Notes under the pieces: generated by a model | Databases searched by the model: none | Seen by the model: the letters and a program-made list of their open reading frames with translations, nothing else | What the model was told of the DNA's origin: nothing | Shown: positions 12,301 to 26,400 of the stretch, in pieces | How the letters are laid out: each line of letters begins with the position of its first letter | Numbering within the stretch: the first letter of the stretch is position 1 | Position numbers and translations under genes: made by a program | From: Maniola hyperantus | Lineage: Eukaryota; Arthropoda; Insecta; Lepidoptera; Nymphalidae | Length of the DNA: 64,000 nt | Direction of reading: 5' to 3' | NCBI RefSeq assembly: GCF_902806685.2 | Contig: NC_048561.1 | Span: 6,723,439-6,787,438, forward strand

Positions 12301-14401
12301 GTTGTTCAATGATTAATGGACGGTCAGATTACATCGTTGAGATATTATAGGGGCTTCCGCCATATTGCCCTGTGGTTATTGAATACTGGCTCTTTCCCAC
12401 GACTTTGTCCGCGTGATAAAAGGAAAAGGTGACTGACTGACTGACTGACTGATCTATGAAATGAAATGAAATAATTTATTTGTGTGAATATGGGAAGACA
12501 AGGTGTTTACAATAGAGAGTTGCCAACATATCCAGTCAGGAAACCCTGACGTACAAATGTTTTGATAAAGTAGGCAGTACATCAGATAAGAATATCATAT
12601 TGTGTCAAAGATATAAATGTCAGTCAATAATATTAATAACTTAATCAAATTCATTCTAATTCTTGTGCTTAAATTCTAAAAACTCACCAACAGAATAAAA
12701 TACATTTTGCGACAGCCACTTTTTTAATGCATTTTTGCATTTGTTTACTGGTAGTGCAGTTACAGATGTAGGAATTGCATTATAGACTTTTACACACATG
12801 GCACTACAATTCTTTAAATACGTGGCTGTCCTGGGCGTCTTGTTTAACATCAGCCTTTCCCTATTTCTAGTTCCGCGCGGAAATACCTCCCTTGCAGTCA
12901 ATATCAACGCACAGCTCAAACCATTGTACGGATCAGGCTGAAATTTTGCATGCAGATAGCTCTATTATGACGTAGGCATCCGCTAAGAAAGGATTTCTGA
13001 AAATTCAACCCCTAAAGAAGTAAAATAGGGGTTTGAAATTTGTCTAGTCCACGCGAATGAAGTCGCGAGCATAAGCTAGTATATTATAACTAGCTTATGC
13101 TCGCGACTTCGTCCGCGTGGACTATACAAATTTCAAACCCCTATTTCACCCCCTTAGGGGTTAGATTGCATCTTATATATGCTTACCACCAGGTGAGATT
13201 GCAGTCTAGGGCTAACTTGTATCTGAATAAAAAAATAAAAAAGTTTTTTTTTTTTCAGGGAAATCCTCGCCGCCACCCCTCCCTTGACGAGTCACTCGGT
13301 GGCTGCCACGCCGACACACAGGAGGGACTTCAAGAGAGACTCCGACAGGTTTGATTCATTTTTATGGTTCCTTATCTCAATATTATACATATTATACAGT
13401 CGCAGACTATGTAAACGATAAAAAAGCTTGGATTTGACTCGCTCCAGCAATGCACGGGGCTGCAATGGCTTGTATAGTACGGTATAATAACATTGTAAAT
13501 TGAAAAATTAAAAAGAGCAACCGCCGAGTTTCTTGCTGGTTCTTCTCGGTAGGAACGGCATTCCGAACCAGTGGTAAATTAAAACTACCTGACTATTCAT
13601 AAGCACTTTTAAAAAGTTTACATGAATAAAAAAACATTCTATTCTATTCTATTCTATTCAAAATTAAAACCGGCTCAGTGCGTGGCGGGCCACGTGCAGT
13701 GTAGGGTTCCGTAGTCACAATTAACCTCGAAAAACAGATAACTCCTTAACCTGTGAACCCTACTTAGCCATGATAGATTTCCTTTAAAATTGATTATATA
13801 TACTACTGCTGTGAATTTTTTCACGTTCCTATATACTACCACTAGCTTATGCTCGCGACTTCGTCCGCGTGGACTACACAAATTTCAAACCCCTATTTCA
13901 CCCCCTTAGGGATTGAATTTACAAAAATCCTTTCTTAGCGGATGCCTACGTCATAATAGCTATCTGCAAGCCAAATTTCAGCCCGATCCGTCCAGTAGTT
14001 TGAGCTGTGCGTTGATAGATCAGTCAGTCACTCAGTCAGTCACCTTTTCCTTTTATATATTTAGATTTGGCTAATAGAGGGGGGGGGGGGGGGAGAGAGG
14101 GGAGGGACGACGACACTTGAATCTAATAAAAATTACCTAGCACTTTAAAACATCATATTTTACAAACGGATCTAGAAATCGACAAATGATGTTCCCAAAC
14201 CCGCAGTATTTTTAAAAGACCTATTCAACGATACCCCACACTATGGGGTAGTATACATAATGTTGATGGTTACTCCACAGATCTTCAATAAAAAGAGATA
14301 CGAGAAGAGAGAGTGGGAAGAGGATAGACCAAAACACATCCAGCCCCTTCCGAGAGAGCAGCAAGCGCGACCCCCGGTACAGCGAGCCTAGTAGACAAGT
14401 G
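6388..14401 (+). CDS. PLCE1: PLCE exons: end of RasGEF (CDC25-like) domain and basic linker
   Basis: Exons 6388-6561, 13259-13348 and 14281-14401. The first encodes SHKLKSFWLSISEE, then an alanine- and leucine-rich helix, then MPECRLIPFFGAFLREL. This Pro-Phe-Phe-Gly stretch is the typical end of a RasGEF catalytic domain (compare IPFFG or IPFLG in SOS and RasGRF). The next two exons are a Ser/Thr/Arg-rich linker (REILAATPPL..., SIKRDTRRESGKR...) without a recognised fold. The first exon begins with one base that completes a codon from an upstream exon, so most of the GEF domain is outside the window. The ATG at 6356 lies in intron sequence ahead of the TTTTTTTTCAG acceptor and is not a start. 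In mammals this domain activates Rap1; activity here is inferred from the family. Confidence 0.85.
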
Positions 14402-17400
14402 GTGAGTCATTAATTAGTACTGTAAAGGTGACTGACTGACTGACTGATCTATCAACGCACAGCTCAAACTACTGGACGGATCGGGCTGGGCATGCAGATA
14501 GCTATAATAACGTAGGCATTCGCTAAGAATGGATTTTTGAAAATTCAACCCCTAAGGGGGTGCAATAGGGGTTTAAAATTTGTCTAGTCCACGCGGACGA
14601 AGTCGCGAGCATAAGCTAGTCTAGTAATAAAATGAAGTGTTTTTAAGGGTTCCGTACCTCAAAAGGAAAAACGGAATCCTTATAGGATCACTTTGTTGTC
14701 TGTCTGTCGGTCTGTCAAGAAACCTACAGGGTAGTTCCCGTTAACCGAGAATCATGAAATTTGGTAGGTAGGTAGCTCTTATAGCAGACATTCGGGGAAA
14801 AAGCTGAAAACCGTGAATTTGTGGTTACATCAAATAAAAAAAAATTAAATTGTGGTCATAAACTAATAATTAGTATTTTCAATTTTCGAAGTAAGATAAC
14901 TATATCAAGTGGGGTATCATATGAAAGGGCTTCACTTGTGCATTCTAAAACAGATTTTTATTTATTTTTATGCATCATAGTTTTTGAATTATTGTGCAAA
15001 ATGTCGAAAAAATACGACTGTAGTACGGAACCCTCGTTGCGCGAGCCTGACGCACTTGGCTGGTTTTTCAATGCAATATTCGGTTGAAGGCCATCAGTTT
15101 ACATAATATTGTTTTTTGAAATAATTACGTTTAGTAATTCAGAAGTTATAAGGCTGTGACAGACGGACGGATGGACAGACGGACAAGTGCAATTTCACTT
15201 CACTCGTCAACAAACTGGCCTACCAGTTTGGCGAGAGTCAGGAAATGTAAATATTCTGTAGGTAGGTATTTAATTTGATTAGAAATATATTTTAAAACAA
15301 AACTCGTAGACAGTGTGAAGTCTATAGAGCGCACTCTGACTTAGAGTTAAGTCAGAGTTAAAACGAGACAGATGCATACCTCTCACATAAATCTGTCTCG
15401 TTTTAACGCAATCTTAAGTCTGAGCAAAGTCAAAGTGCGCTCTATAGTTCTCAGCGTAAGAGACCTCGCTTCGCTGTGTCAACTAAATTATAATACCAAA
15501 ACTATTTCTTCCACAGTACATAGCATCGTTCGACGAGGAAGGCGAGCAGTTCCGCCGGGTGGGCCCCGAGGGTCTGGTGAACCTGGAGAAGGTGTACCGC
15601 ACGCAGGCGGTGATGGACCACATCGCCAGCTTCCACCAGCACCGGTACAGCCTCGCCAGGACCACGGCGCCGCTGTTCGGAGACTATTTGAGGTGGTCAT
15701 CTTACCAACACGTCATCATGGTCAACCGATAGACTTCCACATCTAGACATATTATATTTCTTGTAGGGAGCTATGATAGCCTAGTAGTTACGACGTCCGC
15801 CTTCTAATCGGAGGTCGGGGGTTCGATCCCGGGCACGCACTTCTAACTTTTCTGAGTTAAGTGCGTTTTAAGTAATTAAATATCACTGCTTTAACGGTAA
15901 AGGATAACATTGTGAGAAAACCTGCATGCCTGAGAGTTCTCCATAATGTTCTCAAAGGTGTGTGAAGTCTACCAATCCGCACATGGCCACCGTGGTAGAC
16001 GATGGCCAAAACCTTCTCACTCTGAGAGGAGACCCGTGCTCTGCACTCTGCAGTGAGCCGGCGATGAGTTGATCATGATGATGAGGGACTTCCACACGTC
16101 ACGGTGTTGCGCCGCCCTCATCCAGCGGCTCCCTTAAGGTCTTCAACCTAACGGGATCACTACCCAAAAAAAAAACTTAGAAAAGTAGGTACACACTAAT
16201 TCACTGACCAATATACCATAAATGCCATCAGAGAATTATAGCAATGACCATCTCATCTCGCACTTCCGTCATCAGAATCGCTTAATGGTATCATAATCAT
16301 CCATTATTGTCAAAAGCTTAAACCGTACCTGTTTGTAAAATTTGAATCCTGATTTTTTGATGACTAAGTTAACCTTTGATTGCGATCCTACCTGGTGCTA
16401 AGTGAGTGCTAAGATAGAATGGCTAACTTAAATAAAATCTCCCAAAACTTATATGCCCCATATCTTTCCAGAACAGCCATAGCATCATGCGAAAACCCCG
16501 TCTTCGTTCAGCCGCAACAGAAGACCAATGGAGCTGACTTCGAGAATGAGGCCTTATACGAGCTGGAGGGTGGAGGGTACTGCCCCGTTCAGCCTCTACC
16601 TCACGACCATGGCGTCACCATGTTCCCTCTCGCACCGCAAAATGGAGAGAGGATGGACAGGCATATCTTACAGGTAATTCCTTATCATCAGTTTATTTGC
16701 TTCCACTGTTGGACGAAGGCCCATAGCCGCTCCTCATCTGCCCATTCTCAGCCACCACCTGTATGATGTATGGGATGATAATCCCAGAGATCAGAAAATT
16801 GAAAGGGATGTAAATGACTTTTCTGCTGCTCGACTAATCGCAATTAGAGCAGACCACCAAGTAAGGTGAAGGCCTAGGTCAAGGTAAGCATAATATGGGA
16901 CCTCCAGCGAGATAGATGATGCCTTAAAAGGAACTATCGCGTATCCTGATAGACCAATGTGAAGGCCTGAAGAGTTGGGAAAGCTTGTAGATAAGAATGG
17001 TATATCATGAGCAGGTCTGTATCCAGAAAGAACTATACCTGACCAGAACAATGGAACTGATTTCAAGAATGAGGCCTTATACCAGCTGGAGGGTGGAGGG
17101 TGCTATCCCGTTCAGCCTCTACCTCACGACCATAGCGTCACCATGTTCCCTTCAGAGAGGAAGGGCAGGCATATCTTACAGGTATGTACCTCATTATCAG
17201 TATAATATATTATTTGCGTCTACTTCTGAATTTAATCAAGAGCCACCGCAATGCCTCGTCCGCTTACCTTCCGTTCGACTCGAATTAAGCTTGACAGTTC
17301 ATGGTCTCAACAATTGGTCTAAAAGTCAAACCTTATGAGTATTTACTTTCTTCCTATCCAAGAAAAGAAAAAACTTCAAAAGAGAGAAGGGTGGTTTTCA

Positions 17401-20400
17401 ACCATTTTGTTATTTCACAGATAATGCACCACGGCACATCCTGCGTAGTTGGGGAGGCGGAATGGGGAGGCTCGTTCGCGCACCTCAGGCTAGAGAGGTC
17501 ATGCGCACTCCTCACATGGAGCAGAACGACGCATCGACCGCACGCGTATCATGGTAAGTCTTTCTTTTTTCTTATTCACTTACCATAAGGGAGATGCCTT
17601 GTGGTAAGAAAGACGTTGGCCTCCTATTCGAGAGGTCGCGGGTTCGATCCCGAGTACGCACCTCTAACTTTTCGGTGCTAATGTGCGTTTTAATTATTTA
17701 AATATCACTTGATTTAACGGTGAAGGAAATTCTTGAGAAAGCCTGCATGCCTGAGAATTTTCCATAATGTTTCAAAGGTGTGTGAAGTATTCCAAAGCGC
17801 ACAGGGCCAACGTGGTGGACTATGGCCAGACTCTTCTCCTTCGGAGGGTAATGTCAATTCAAACAAAAACATAATATAAATAATATCATTTTTAAGTATT
17901 ATAAACCCAATCGTCTTTTTCAGGTGAAACCCCATCAGAAAATGTACAGCAACCTGAAATTAGTTTATCATATAACCCTGAAGAAGTCATACCCCTCAAA
18001 TATTCAGGGAATTTGGTGCACGAAAATGAAGCCGGTGTGGTTGGGGATGAAGGGTAAGCCCAAGCAAAATTTGAATCTTATAGATCTACACTGTAAGGAA
18101 AGTTTTAATTTTGGGATTTGATCAAAGTTTGATATAAGTAAGTTTTGTTTCATATCTCAGTACTGTACCATGTGAAAACAGTATGATGCTAAGATATTAT
18201 AAATGCTTAATGTTTATTTGTTCTTCAATCACGCCGAAACAGATAACTGACCGTCGTAATTTTTTGCAAAAGACCTGGAAAGTGACGTTAGCTAATAATT
18301 ATTCAATGACTTTCAAAGAGTATCCACGGGATTTTTAAAAAGAATTTATTTGCGTGGACGAAATCGCGATCGTCATCTATTTGGAAGAGTAAAATTATCA
18401 TTTTTCTTAAAAATAAGTATATAATATCACGAATATTTGTAGTACATATTGTCAGTAATTTTTGCTACAATAAAGATATTATTTATTGTAGCAAAAATTA
18501 GATGTAGATATTATTATCAATCACTGAAAAGACTCTCTGTGACTCATAAACAAGTATAACAATTCTATTAAAATGAGGACTTTTCTTACTTCCAGTTTCA
18601 TCGACCTCCAATGCGTAAAAGACATGCGTTTGAACGGCAAACTCATAGAACCTCGCGACATTGCAGAGCTCTGTGCTTCCGCCAAACGACTCGGCTTAGA
18701 AACCTGCAGCCAACGACCACACGTCATATCACTAGTATACGGAAAGACGCTTAGCGATAATAGGATAGTCCATTTTGTTCTCCCACCATACTCTTTCAGG
18801 TAAGCCATACTGGGAATGTAGTTTGGATCTCCAAAAATAATGATTAGTGACAATGGTCAGCAATTCACACCCAAAACTTTTCAAGACACCTATTAAGGGC
18901 CAATTTCACGTCAGGCGATTAAAATAAGGTTACCAAAAGATGCGTTCGTGGTTCAGGAAACTTTTAATTGGTGATCAAATACACCTTAACTTTTGCAACC
19001 TGGTCCAAATATAACTTTAACGGATTTTATACTTTGACCTAGACTTTTGATTTGCTACTGACTTTCACACAATAATTAATCCTTTTCGTTATTTTCCAGG
19101 GTATGGTCAGTCGGTCTACATTCAGTCATCAAGTCACTCATAAGCCAGACCAAGTTGGCAGACAGGAGTCTGGCATGGCTTAAGAACAAATACACCGCCT
19201 TATACTACGAGGATGCCTGCTGTTGCGAACCTCTGGTCTCTGACGCGATACGGGTATGTTTAGAAGTTTAAGGCCCAAGACACGGGTCTGTCCGCGAAAT
19301 TCAAATTTAATTTGGTTTTTCACAATATGTAAACGAATGAGTAAGCTATCCGTGCGAAGCCGGGGCAGGTCGCTAGTATTAATTAAGTATCATCATCATC
19401 ATCAACCAATAGACGTCCACTGCTGGACATAGCTCTTGTAGGGACTTCCACACGCCACAGTCTTGCGCCGCCTGAATCCAGCGGCTCCCTGCGACTCGTC
19501 TGATGTCGTCCGTCCACCTAGTGGGGGGTCTTCCAAGACTGCGTCTTCCGGTGCGAGGTCGCCATTCCAGCACCTTGGGACCCTAACGTCTATCGGTTGT
19601 ACGAACTATGTGCTCTGCCCATTGCCACTTCAGCTTCGCAACTCGTTGAGCTATGTCGGTTACTCTAGTTCTCCTACGGATCTCCTCATTTCCTCACTGA
19701 TCACGTAGAGAAACTCCATGCATAGCTCTCTCCATCGCCCGTTGAATATGTATGTTCTTAAATCCCCAGGTGTTCGGAGGCCGGGAGTCAATATACGGCA
19801 GTTCCTCCCACTCCACGCCAGTCAAATACACAGACTCGCACAGCGACTCCATGAAGAGTACTGGCATGAAGTTCAAGAAGAACAAATCAACTTCTGAGCT
19901 GAAGAGTTCTCCAAGGAGTTTCAGCTCTCACGCCTCTGGGACGAGGAGTGACGATGATGCAGTCCAGGGATCTCCAAGACACAGGTATGAACTCATTATT
20001 AAGATGTTTAAAATCGTTCTTCTTCTTCTTCGCTCTGGGCTGGTTTCCGCACTTAAACGTTTCCGTCTGTTGTGCGTGCATTGCCCCTCCCCGCTGAAGT
20101 GTTTAAAATCGTTAACAAATTTCCTGAATCCGAAGAACTATCCCATCATCATTCATCATCATCATCATGATTAAACCATAGCCGGCTCACTACAGAGCAG
20201 CGGCTATGAAAAGAGAAGTAAGATAGTGGGACTCAAACCTGGATTCTTCGTCCAGGATTGAAGCCTGGACGAAGCTACAAGCTGTTTTAGAGAAGCTTGA
20301 AATTCTTCTGAATAAATCATATTTTATTCATTCGTTAAACGCTATTACTACTTACCTGCTAGAGTGACCAGATACTAGGGCAGGTAAAACACAAGTGTGT

Positions 20401-23400
20401 GCTCTTACTAGATAATAGTATGTCAGTACCCGTAGTACAAGATTTTACGTCTCACCAAACCAAACCAAATTCGAGAGTCGAAATACTTCCGCGTTACAGT
20501 AAAATGGACCTAAACAGCCTTGAATTGAAGTCAAATATTCAATGCCACTGATTTTAATTTCGCAATGTTTCCGCTTGGAGCGCTGGCTGTAGAAGTGTAG
20601 ACAAACTTGAGCTTTAAAACAAGGCATTTAATATCCAGTTTACTGTAACGCGGAAGTATTTCGACTCTCGAATTTGGTTTGGTTTGGTGAGACGTAAAAT
20701 CTTGTACTACGGGTACAGGTATTTACACGTAGAAAAACCTTTAACAAACCTTTTTGTTCCAGTTCATATTCTGCCGCGTCGAGTCAGCACGCCTCGTGCA
20801 CGCAGCGGCACAGCAGTCTGACCACCAGCGCTCACAGCAGCTCGCCTAATCGCAGTAGGTAAGCTTCCATTTTGTAGGGTAGGTATAAAACAATTAAATC
20901 AGTACCCTTATTATAAATACGAAAGTGTGTTGGTTCGTTGGTTTATTGGTTTGTTGGTTTGTCCTTCGATCACGTCGCAACGGTGCAACGGACTGACGTG
21001 ATTTTTTGCACGGGTATAGATAAAGACCTGGAGAGTGACATAGGCTACTTTTTATCCCGGAAAATCAAAGAGTTCCCACGGGATATTTGAAAAACCTTCC
21101 ACCTGGACGAAGTCGCGGGCATCAGCTAGTAAAAAATATACAAAAATCAAGCTGGCCCAGTGCAGATTCACATACTTCACACACCTTTGATAACATAATG
21201 GAGAACATTCAGGCATGCAGGTTTCCGCACGACACCAAACCCCTATGTCACCCCCTTAGGGATTGAATTTCAAACATCCATACTTAGCGGATGTCTACGT
21301 CATAATCTACATGCCAAATTTCAGCCCGATCCGTCCAGCAGTTTGAGCTGTGCGTTGATAGATCAGTCAGTCAGTCAGTCACCTTTTCCTTTTAAGTATT
21401 TAAATTATTATTTCACAGTTTAAGAAGACTAGAGACCAGTGAGAGGTTCTGGGAGAACCTGAAGCACCTGCGGACGGGATCCGTGGGCTACGACACCCAG
21501 TTGGACTTCATGGACTTTGTTGCCTTATTCCGGAGCTTTAGGTAAATACACTGCTCGACTCTCCTCCATATGTTACCGACGATTGCTCTCATATTTCGGC
21601 CACATCATACGGCGGGGGGACGACAGCTCAGAAAAGCTCATAGTGACGGGCAACACTGAGGGCAAAAGAGCGAGAGGCCGCTCATCAACTAGGTGGTCCG
21701 ACCAGCTAAAGGAGTCCAGCAGGTGTGGATTTTATCACATTGTGAAAATAGCCACCGACAGAAGCTGATGGAAACAGATAATCCATTCGTAGGCAGTTTG
21801 CCAGGACCACGATCTTCAGCAATGAAGGAAAGACCGGAGAGAGAGGTAAGTACATCTTCTTTGTCGTTACGCTTTGGACAGAGCGGTCGTGGTTGCCACA
21901 GCATTGGCACGCTTAACATTGCATCTCCATTCCTCTCTGATTACCATACCTTCCTTGTGCACTCATGCTCTGGTGCCCTCCTACCTATTGGGAAAAGACT
22001 AGAGACCAGTGAGAGGTTCTGGGAGAACTTGACGCACCTGCGGACGGGGTCCGTGGGCTACGACACTCAGTTAGACTTCATGAACTTTGTCGCCTTATTC
22101 CGGAGCTTTAGGTAAGTACAGGTACTTCTTCTTTGTCGTTACGCTTTGGACAGAGCGGTCGTGGTTGCCACTGCATTGGCACGCTTAACATTGCATCTCC
22201 ATTCCTCTCTGATTACCATACCTTCCTTGTGCACTCATGCTCTGGTGCCCTCCTACCTATTGGGAAAAGTCTAGAGACCAGTGAGAGGTTCTGGGAGAAC
22301 TTGACGCACCTGCGGACGGGGTCCGTGGGCTACGACACTCAGTTAGACTTCATGAACTTTGTCGCCTTATTCCGGAGCTTTAGGTAAGTACAGGTACTTC
22401 TTTTTTGTCGTTACGCTTTGGACAGAGCGGTCGTGGTTGCCACTGCATTGGCACGCTTAACATTGCATCTCCATTTCTCTCTGATGGCTACCTTCCTTGT
22501 GCACTCGTGTAAGGGGACGTCCATCGCAGTCCGCACTTGGTCTGCCCATCGCATGGGCGATGTAATACCTATATCATATTATATGCTCTGGTGTCGCCTA
22601 GAAGGGAAAGGACTAGAGACCATTAACCTACTTTTGATTATTGTGCAGCGATTACAAGTAATTTTGGCCGCATAAGAGTTTTGACTGTAGTACCACGGAG
22701 TTCAATTTTTGAGTCAATCATTTTTAGGGTCTCGTTTTGATACTAAAACCCTATCACTAAGTTTCCGCTGTACATCTATCCATTCGTCAGTCCGTCTGTC
22801 AGCGGGCTATATCTCGTGAACCGTAATAGGTAGAGAGTTGAAATTTTCACAGAAAGTGTGTTTCTATTGGCGCTATAACAACAAATAATAAGAATTTCAA
22901 AATGACCGCCATGAAAATTAAAAAAAAAAAAAGTGTTGTTTCTTGTACGATGCAATGGTGAGAGTCTGACTCGCATTTGACCGATTTTCGTTTCAGTCTA
23001 GTGATGAGATCGGAGCTGCGAGACGTGTTCGAGCAGCTAGCGGTTCCCAGGATGAAGAGCTCACTCCTCGGAGCCGAGATGAGCAGAAGTTCACCAGAAC
23101 TGTTCAGAAGTAAAACCGGGTTTCGAACGGGTACGATTTTATTTATTTACCCATACAGTGCGATAAGGCTCTCTTGGCACTTGAATGACATTGACAGGGG
23201 CCCGCTGTTGGAGAACAAAGGCTTAGAATATTCAAACATTAACAAAGGGGACACTTGACGGCAACGTTTTGACGACCTCCCTGGCGCAGTGTTGAGCGCT
23301 GTGGTCTTAATAGTGGGAGGTCCCGGGTTCGATTCCTGGCAGGGGTTTGGAGTTTTATAATTTCTAAATTTCTGGTCTGGTCTGGTGGGAGGCTTCGGCC

Positions 23401-26400
23401 GTGGCTAGTTACCACCCTACCGGCAAAGCCGTGCCGCCAAGCGATTTAGCGTTCCGGTACGATGCCGTGTAGAAACCAAAGGGGTATGGGTTTAATAAAA
23501 ACTGCCATACCCCTTCCAGGTTAGCCCGCTATCATCTTAGACTGCATCATCACTTACTACCAGGTGAGATTGCAGTCAAGGGCTAACTTGTATCTAAAAA
23601 AAAAAAAACGTTTGTTCCGATTTTTGTCACGCGCCAAGATAGCTTTGTCACAACTGCTTATTCATCGTCATGACCAATCGTCGGTCCACTACTGAGAACA
23701 GTTCTTTTCTCATACTGAGAAGGGTTTAGACCATAGTCCGCCAAGGCCAAGAGCACATTGGACAACTTCACAAACCTCTGAGAACATTCGTCATCGTGAT
23801 CAACCCATCGCCGGCTCACTACAGAGCACGGGTCTCCTCTCAGAGTGAGAAGGGTTTTGGCCATAGTCTACCACGCTGGCCAAGTGCGGATTGGCAGATT
23901 TCACACACCTTTGAGAACATTATGGAGAACTCTCAGGCATGCAGGTTTCCTCACGATGTTTTCCTTCACCGTTAAAGCAAGTGATATTTTAATTACTTAA
24001 AAACGCACATAACTCCGAAAAGTTAGAGGTGCGTTCCCGGGATCGAACCCTCGACCTCCGATTGGAAGGCGGACGTCCTAACCACTAGGCTACCACAGCT
24101 TCTGAGAACATTATGACTACGAAAAAAATTAGAAATTTAAAAGCCTTTCTTTGTACAGTCAGCAACAAAGCTAGGTCTGCACCCGCCAGTACAAGCGGCT
24201 GTGGACTTGGACATGTGCAAATCTAGCTTATGCTGACCGTACGTATTTATTACTTGTGTTTTCAGGATTACTAACACGGAATGGTTCGTTAGACTTGGAG
24301 CCGCCAAGTGACAAAGCGAGCAGGAAAAAGGCTTTCGACATCCTCGCGGCGGCTGCCTTACCAGGTAACCTAACTCTGTTCTTCTTAAATCCTGCTGATC
24401 CGCAATTTTTGATATGTACCTATTTAAAACTAGATGTATTTTTATTTTGTCACATATTTTTGTTAATGTTGTGTTGACTTATAAATGGCGACTACATTTA
24501 GTAAGTTATATTTTCAGAATTAAGTTTTTTTTTTATGTATTAGTCTAAGTAGCCGATAGTTAACCTAATAAATAAAATAAAATAAAATAGATGATGCCCG
24601 CGACTTCGTCCGCGTGGGCTTAGATTTTTAAAAATCCCGTGGGAAAACTTTGATTTTTCGGGATAAAAAGTAGCCTATGTCCTTCCCCGGGATGAAATCT
24701 ATCGCTGTACAAAATTTCGTCAAAATCGGTTGAACGGATGGGCCGTGAAAGGCTAGCAGACAGACAGACAGACGGACAGACAGACAGATAGACAGACACA
24801 CTTTCGCATTTATAATATTAGTATGGAAGCATGGATTATCTGACCCGCCCTGGCTTCGCTCGGGTGGAATTTAGAAAATCAAGGTGGGGGTTGAATTTCC
24901 AAAAATCCTGACTTACATATTTCTCCATTTGTTACTGAAAACCTGAATACCAATTTTCATGTAAATAACTTGAAAAATTACGGACTTTCATACAAACTTT
25001 CATCCCCTATATTTAACCCCCTTGATAGTAGAACTTCAAAAATCATGACCCACTTAGGGGTGGAATTACAAAAAATCCTTTCTTAGTGGATACCTACTCT
25101 TTACAAAGAACACACCCTCAAAATTTCATGTATCAGCGGTTTAGGCTGTGCGTTGATATATAAGTCAGTCAGTCAGTCAGTCAGTCAGTTGGACTTTAAA
25201 TTTTATATACTCGTATATAGATTTATTTTGCTGTAGGTATCTAAAGCGGATTTGTTAAACATTCGTATGTAGGTCGTGAGCGAAAATGCATCTTCTAGGC
25301 AAGCGCACTTTATCTTAGGCTGTAGATATCACTTGCCACCTCTGTTCTATCTTGCCAGGTCTGATTGCAGCCAAGCGCTAGAAATTCTAGTCTAGAAATT
25401 AAAAAAAAAGTTCAGGCACTACCTATAGCTTTTTAGGGTTCCGTACCTCAAAAGGAAAAACGAAACCGTTATAGGATCACTTTGTAGTCTGTCTGTCTGT
25501 CTGTCCGTCTGTCTGTCAAGAAACCTACAGGGTACTTCCCGTTGACCTAGAATCATGAAATTTGGCAGGTAGGTAGATCTTATAGCTAACATTTGGAAAA
25601 ATATCTGAAAACCGTGAATTTAGGGTTAGATCACACAAAAAAAATTAAATTGTGGTCATGAACTAATAATTAGTATTTTCAACTTTCGAAGTGAGTGACT
25701 ATATCAAGTGGGATATCATATGAAAGGTCTTCACGTGTACATTCTAAAACAGATTTTTATTTATTTTTATGCATCATAGTTTTTGAATTATCGTGCAAAA
25801 TGTCGAAAAAATACGACTGTAGTACGGAACCCTCATTGCGCGAGCGTGACTCGCAGTTGGCCGGTTTTTTTTCAGGCGCGACTCCAGATCTAAGCGGGCG
25901 GGTACTTTCTCTACCTACCCTCGGGAAGTTCTGCGAGACGAGACAGTGCGAACCAAAGACTGAGCAACAATTAAAAGACATTATACAGGTAAGTAAGGGA
26001 ACCTTAAAAAAGTCTGCCAATACGCACTTGGTCAGTGTGGTGGACTATGACCTAAACCCTTCTCATTCTGAGAGGAAATCTTGGTGAAGTCTGCCAATCC
26101 ACACTTGGTCAGCGTGGTGGACTATGACCTAAACCCTTCTGATTCTGGAAAGATAGAGAAGAAAAAACTTTGCTAGAATGTGGTACAATTTGTAAATCTA
26201 TGTTGTTCTAACACATTCAACCAATAACTTAGTGTGCAAATTATTATAGTTATCATCATCATCATGATCAACCCATCGCCGGCTCACTACAGAGCGCGGG
26301 TCTCCTCTCAGAGTGTGTAGGGTTTTGGCCATAGTCTACCTCGCTGGCCATGTGCGGATTGGTAGACTTCACACACCTTTGAGAACACTGTGGAGAACTC

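Noticed and set aside
12656..12919. A possible cellular gene of 87 residues on the minus strand
   Set aside because: It is a reverse-transcriptase tail of a LINE inserted in a Helitron-like element, with a poly(A)-type end.
15483..15700. Open frames on the minus strand opposite exon 15517
   Set aside because: They are shadows of a very GC-rich coding exon whose plus strand matches PLC epsilon.
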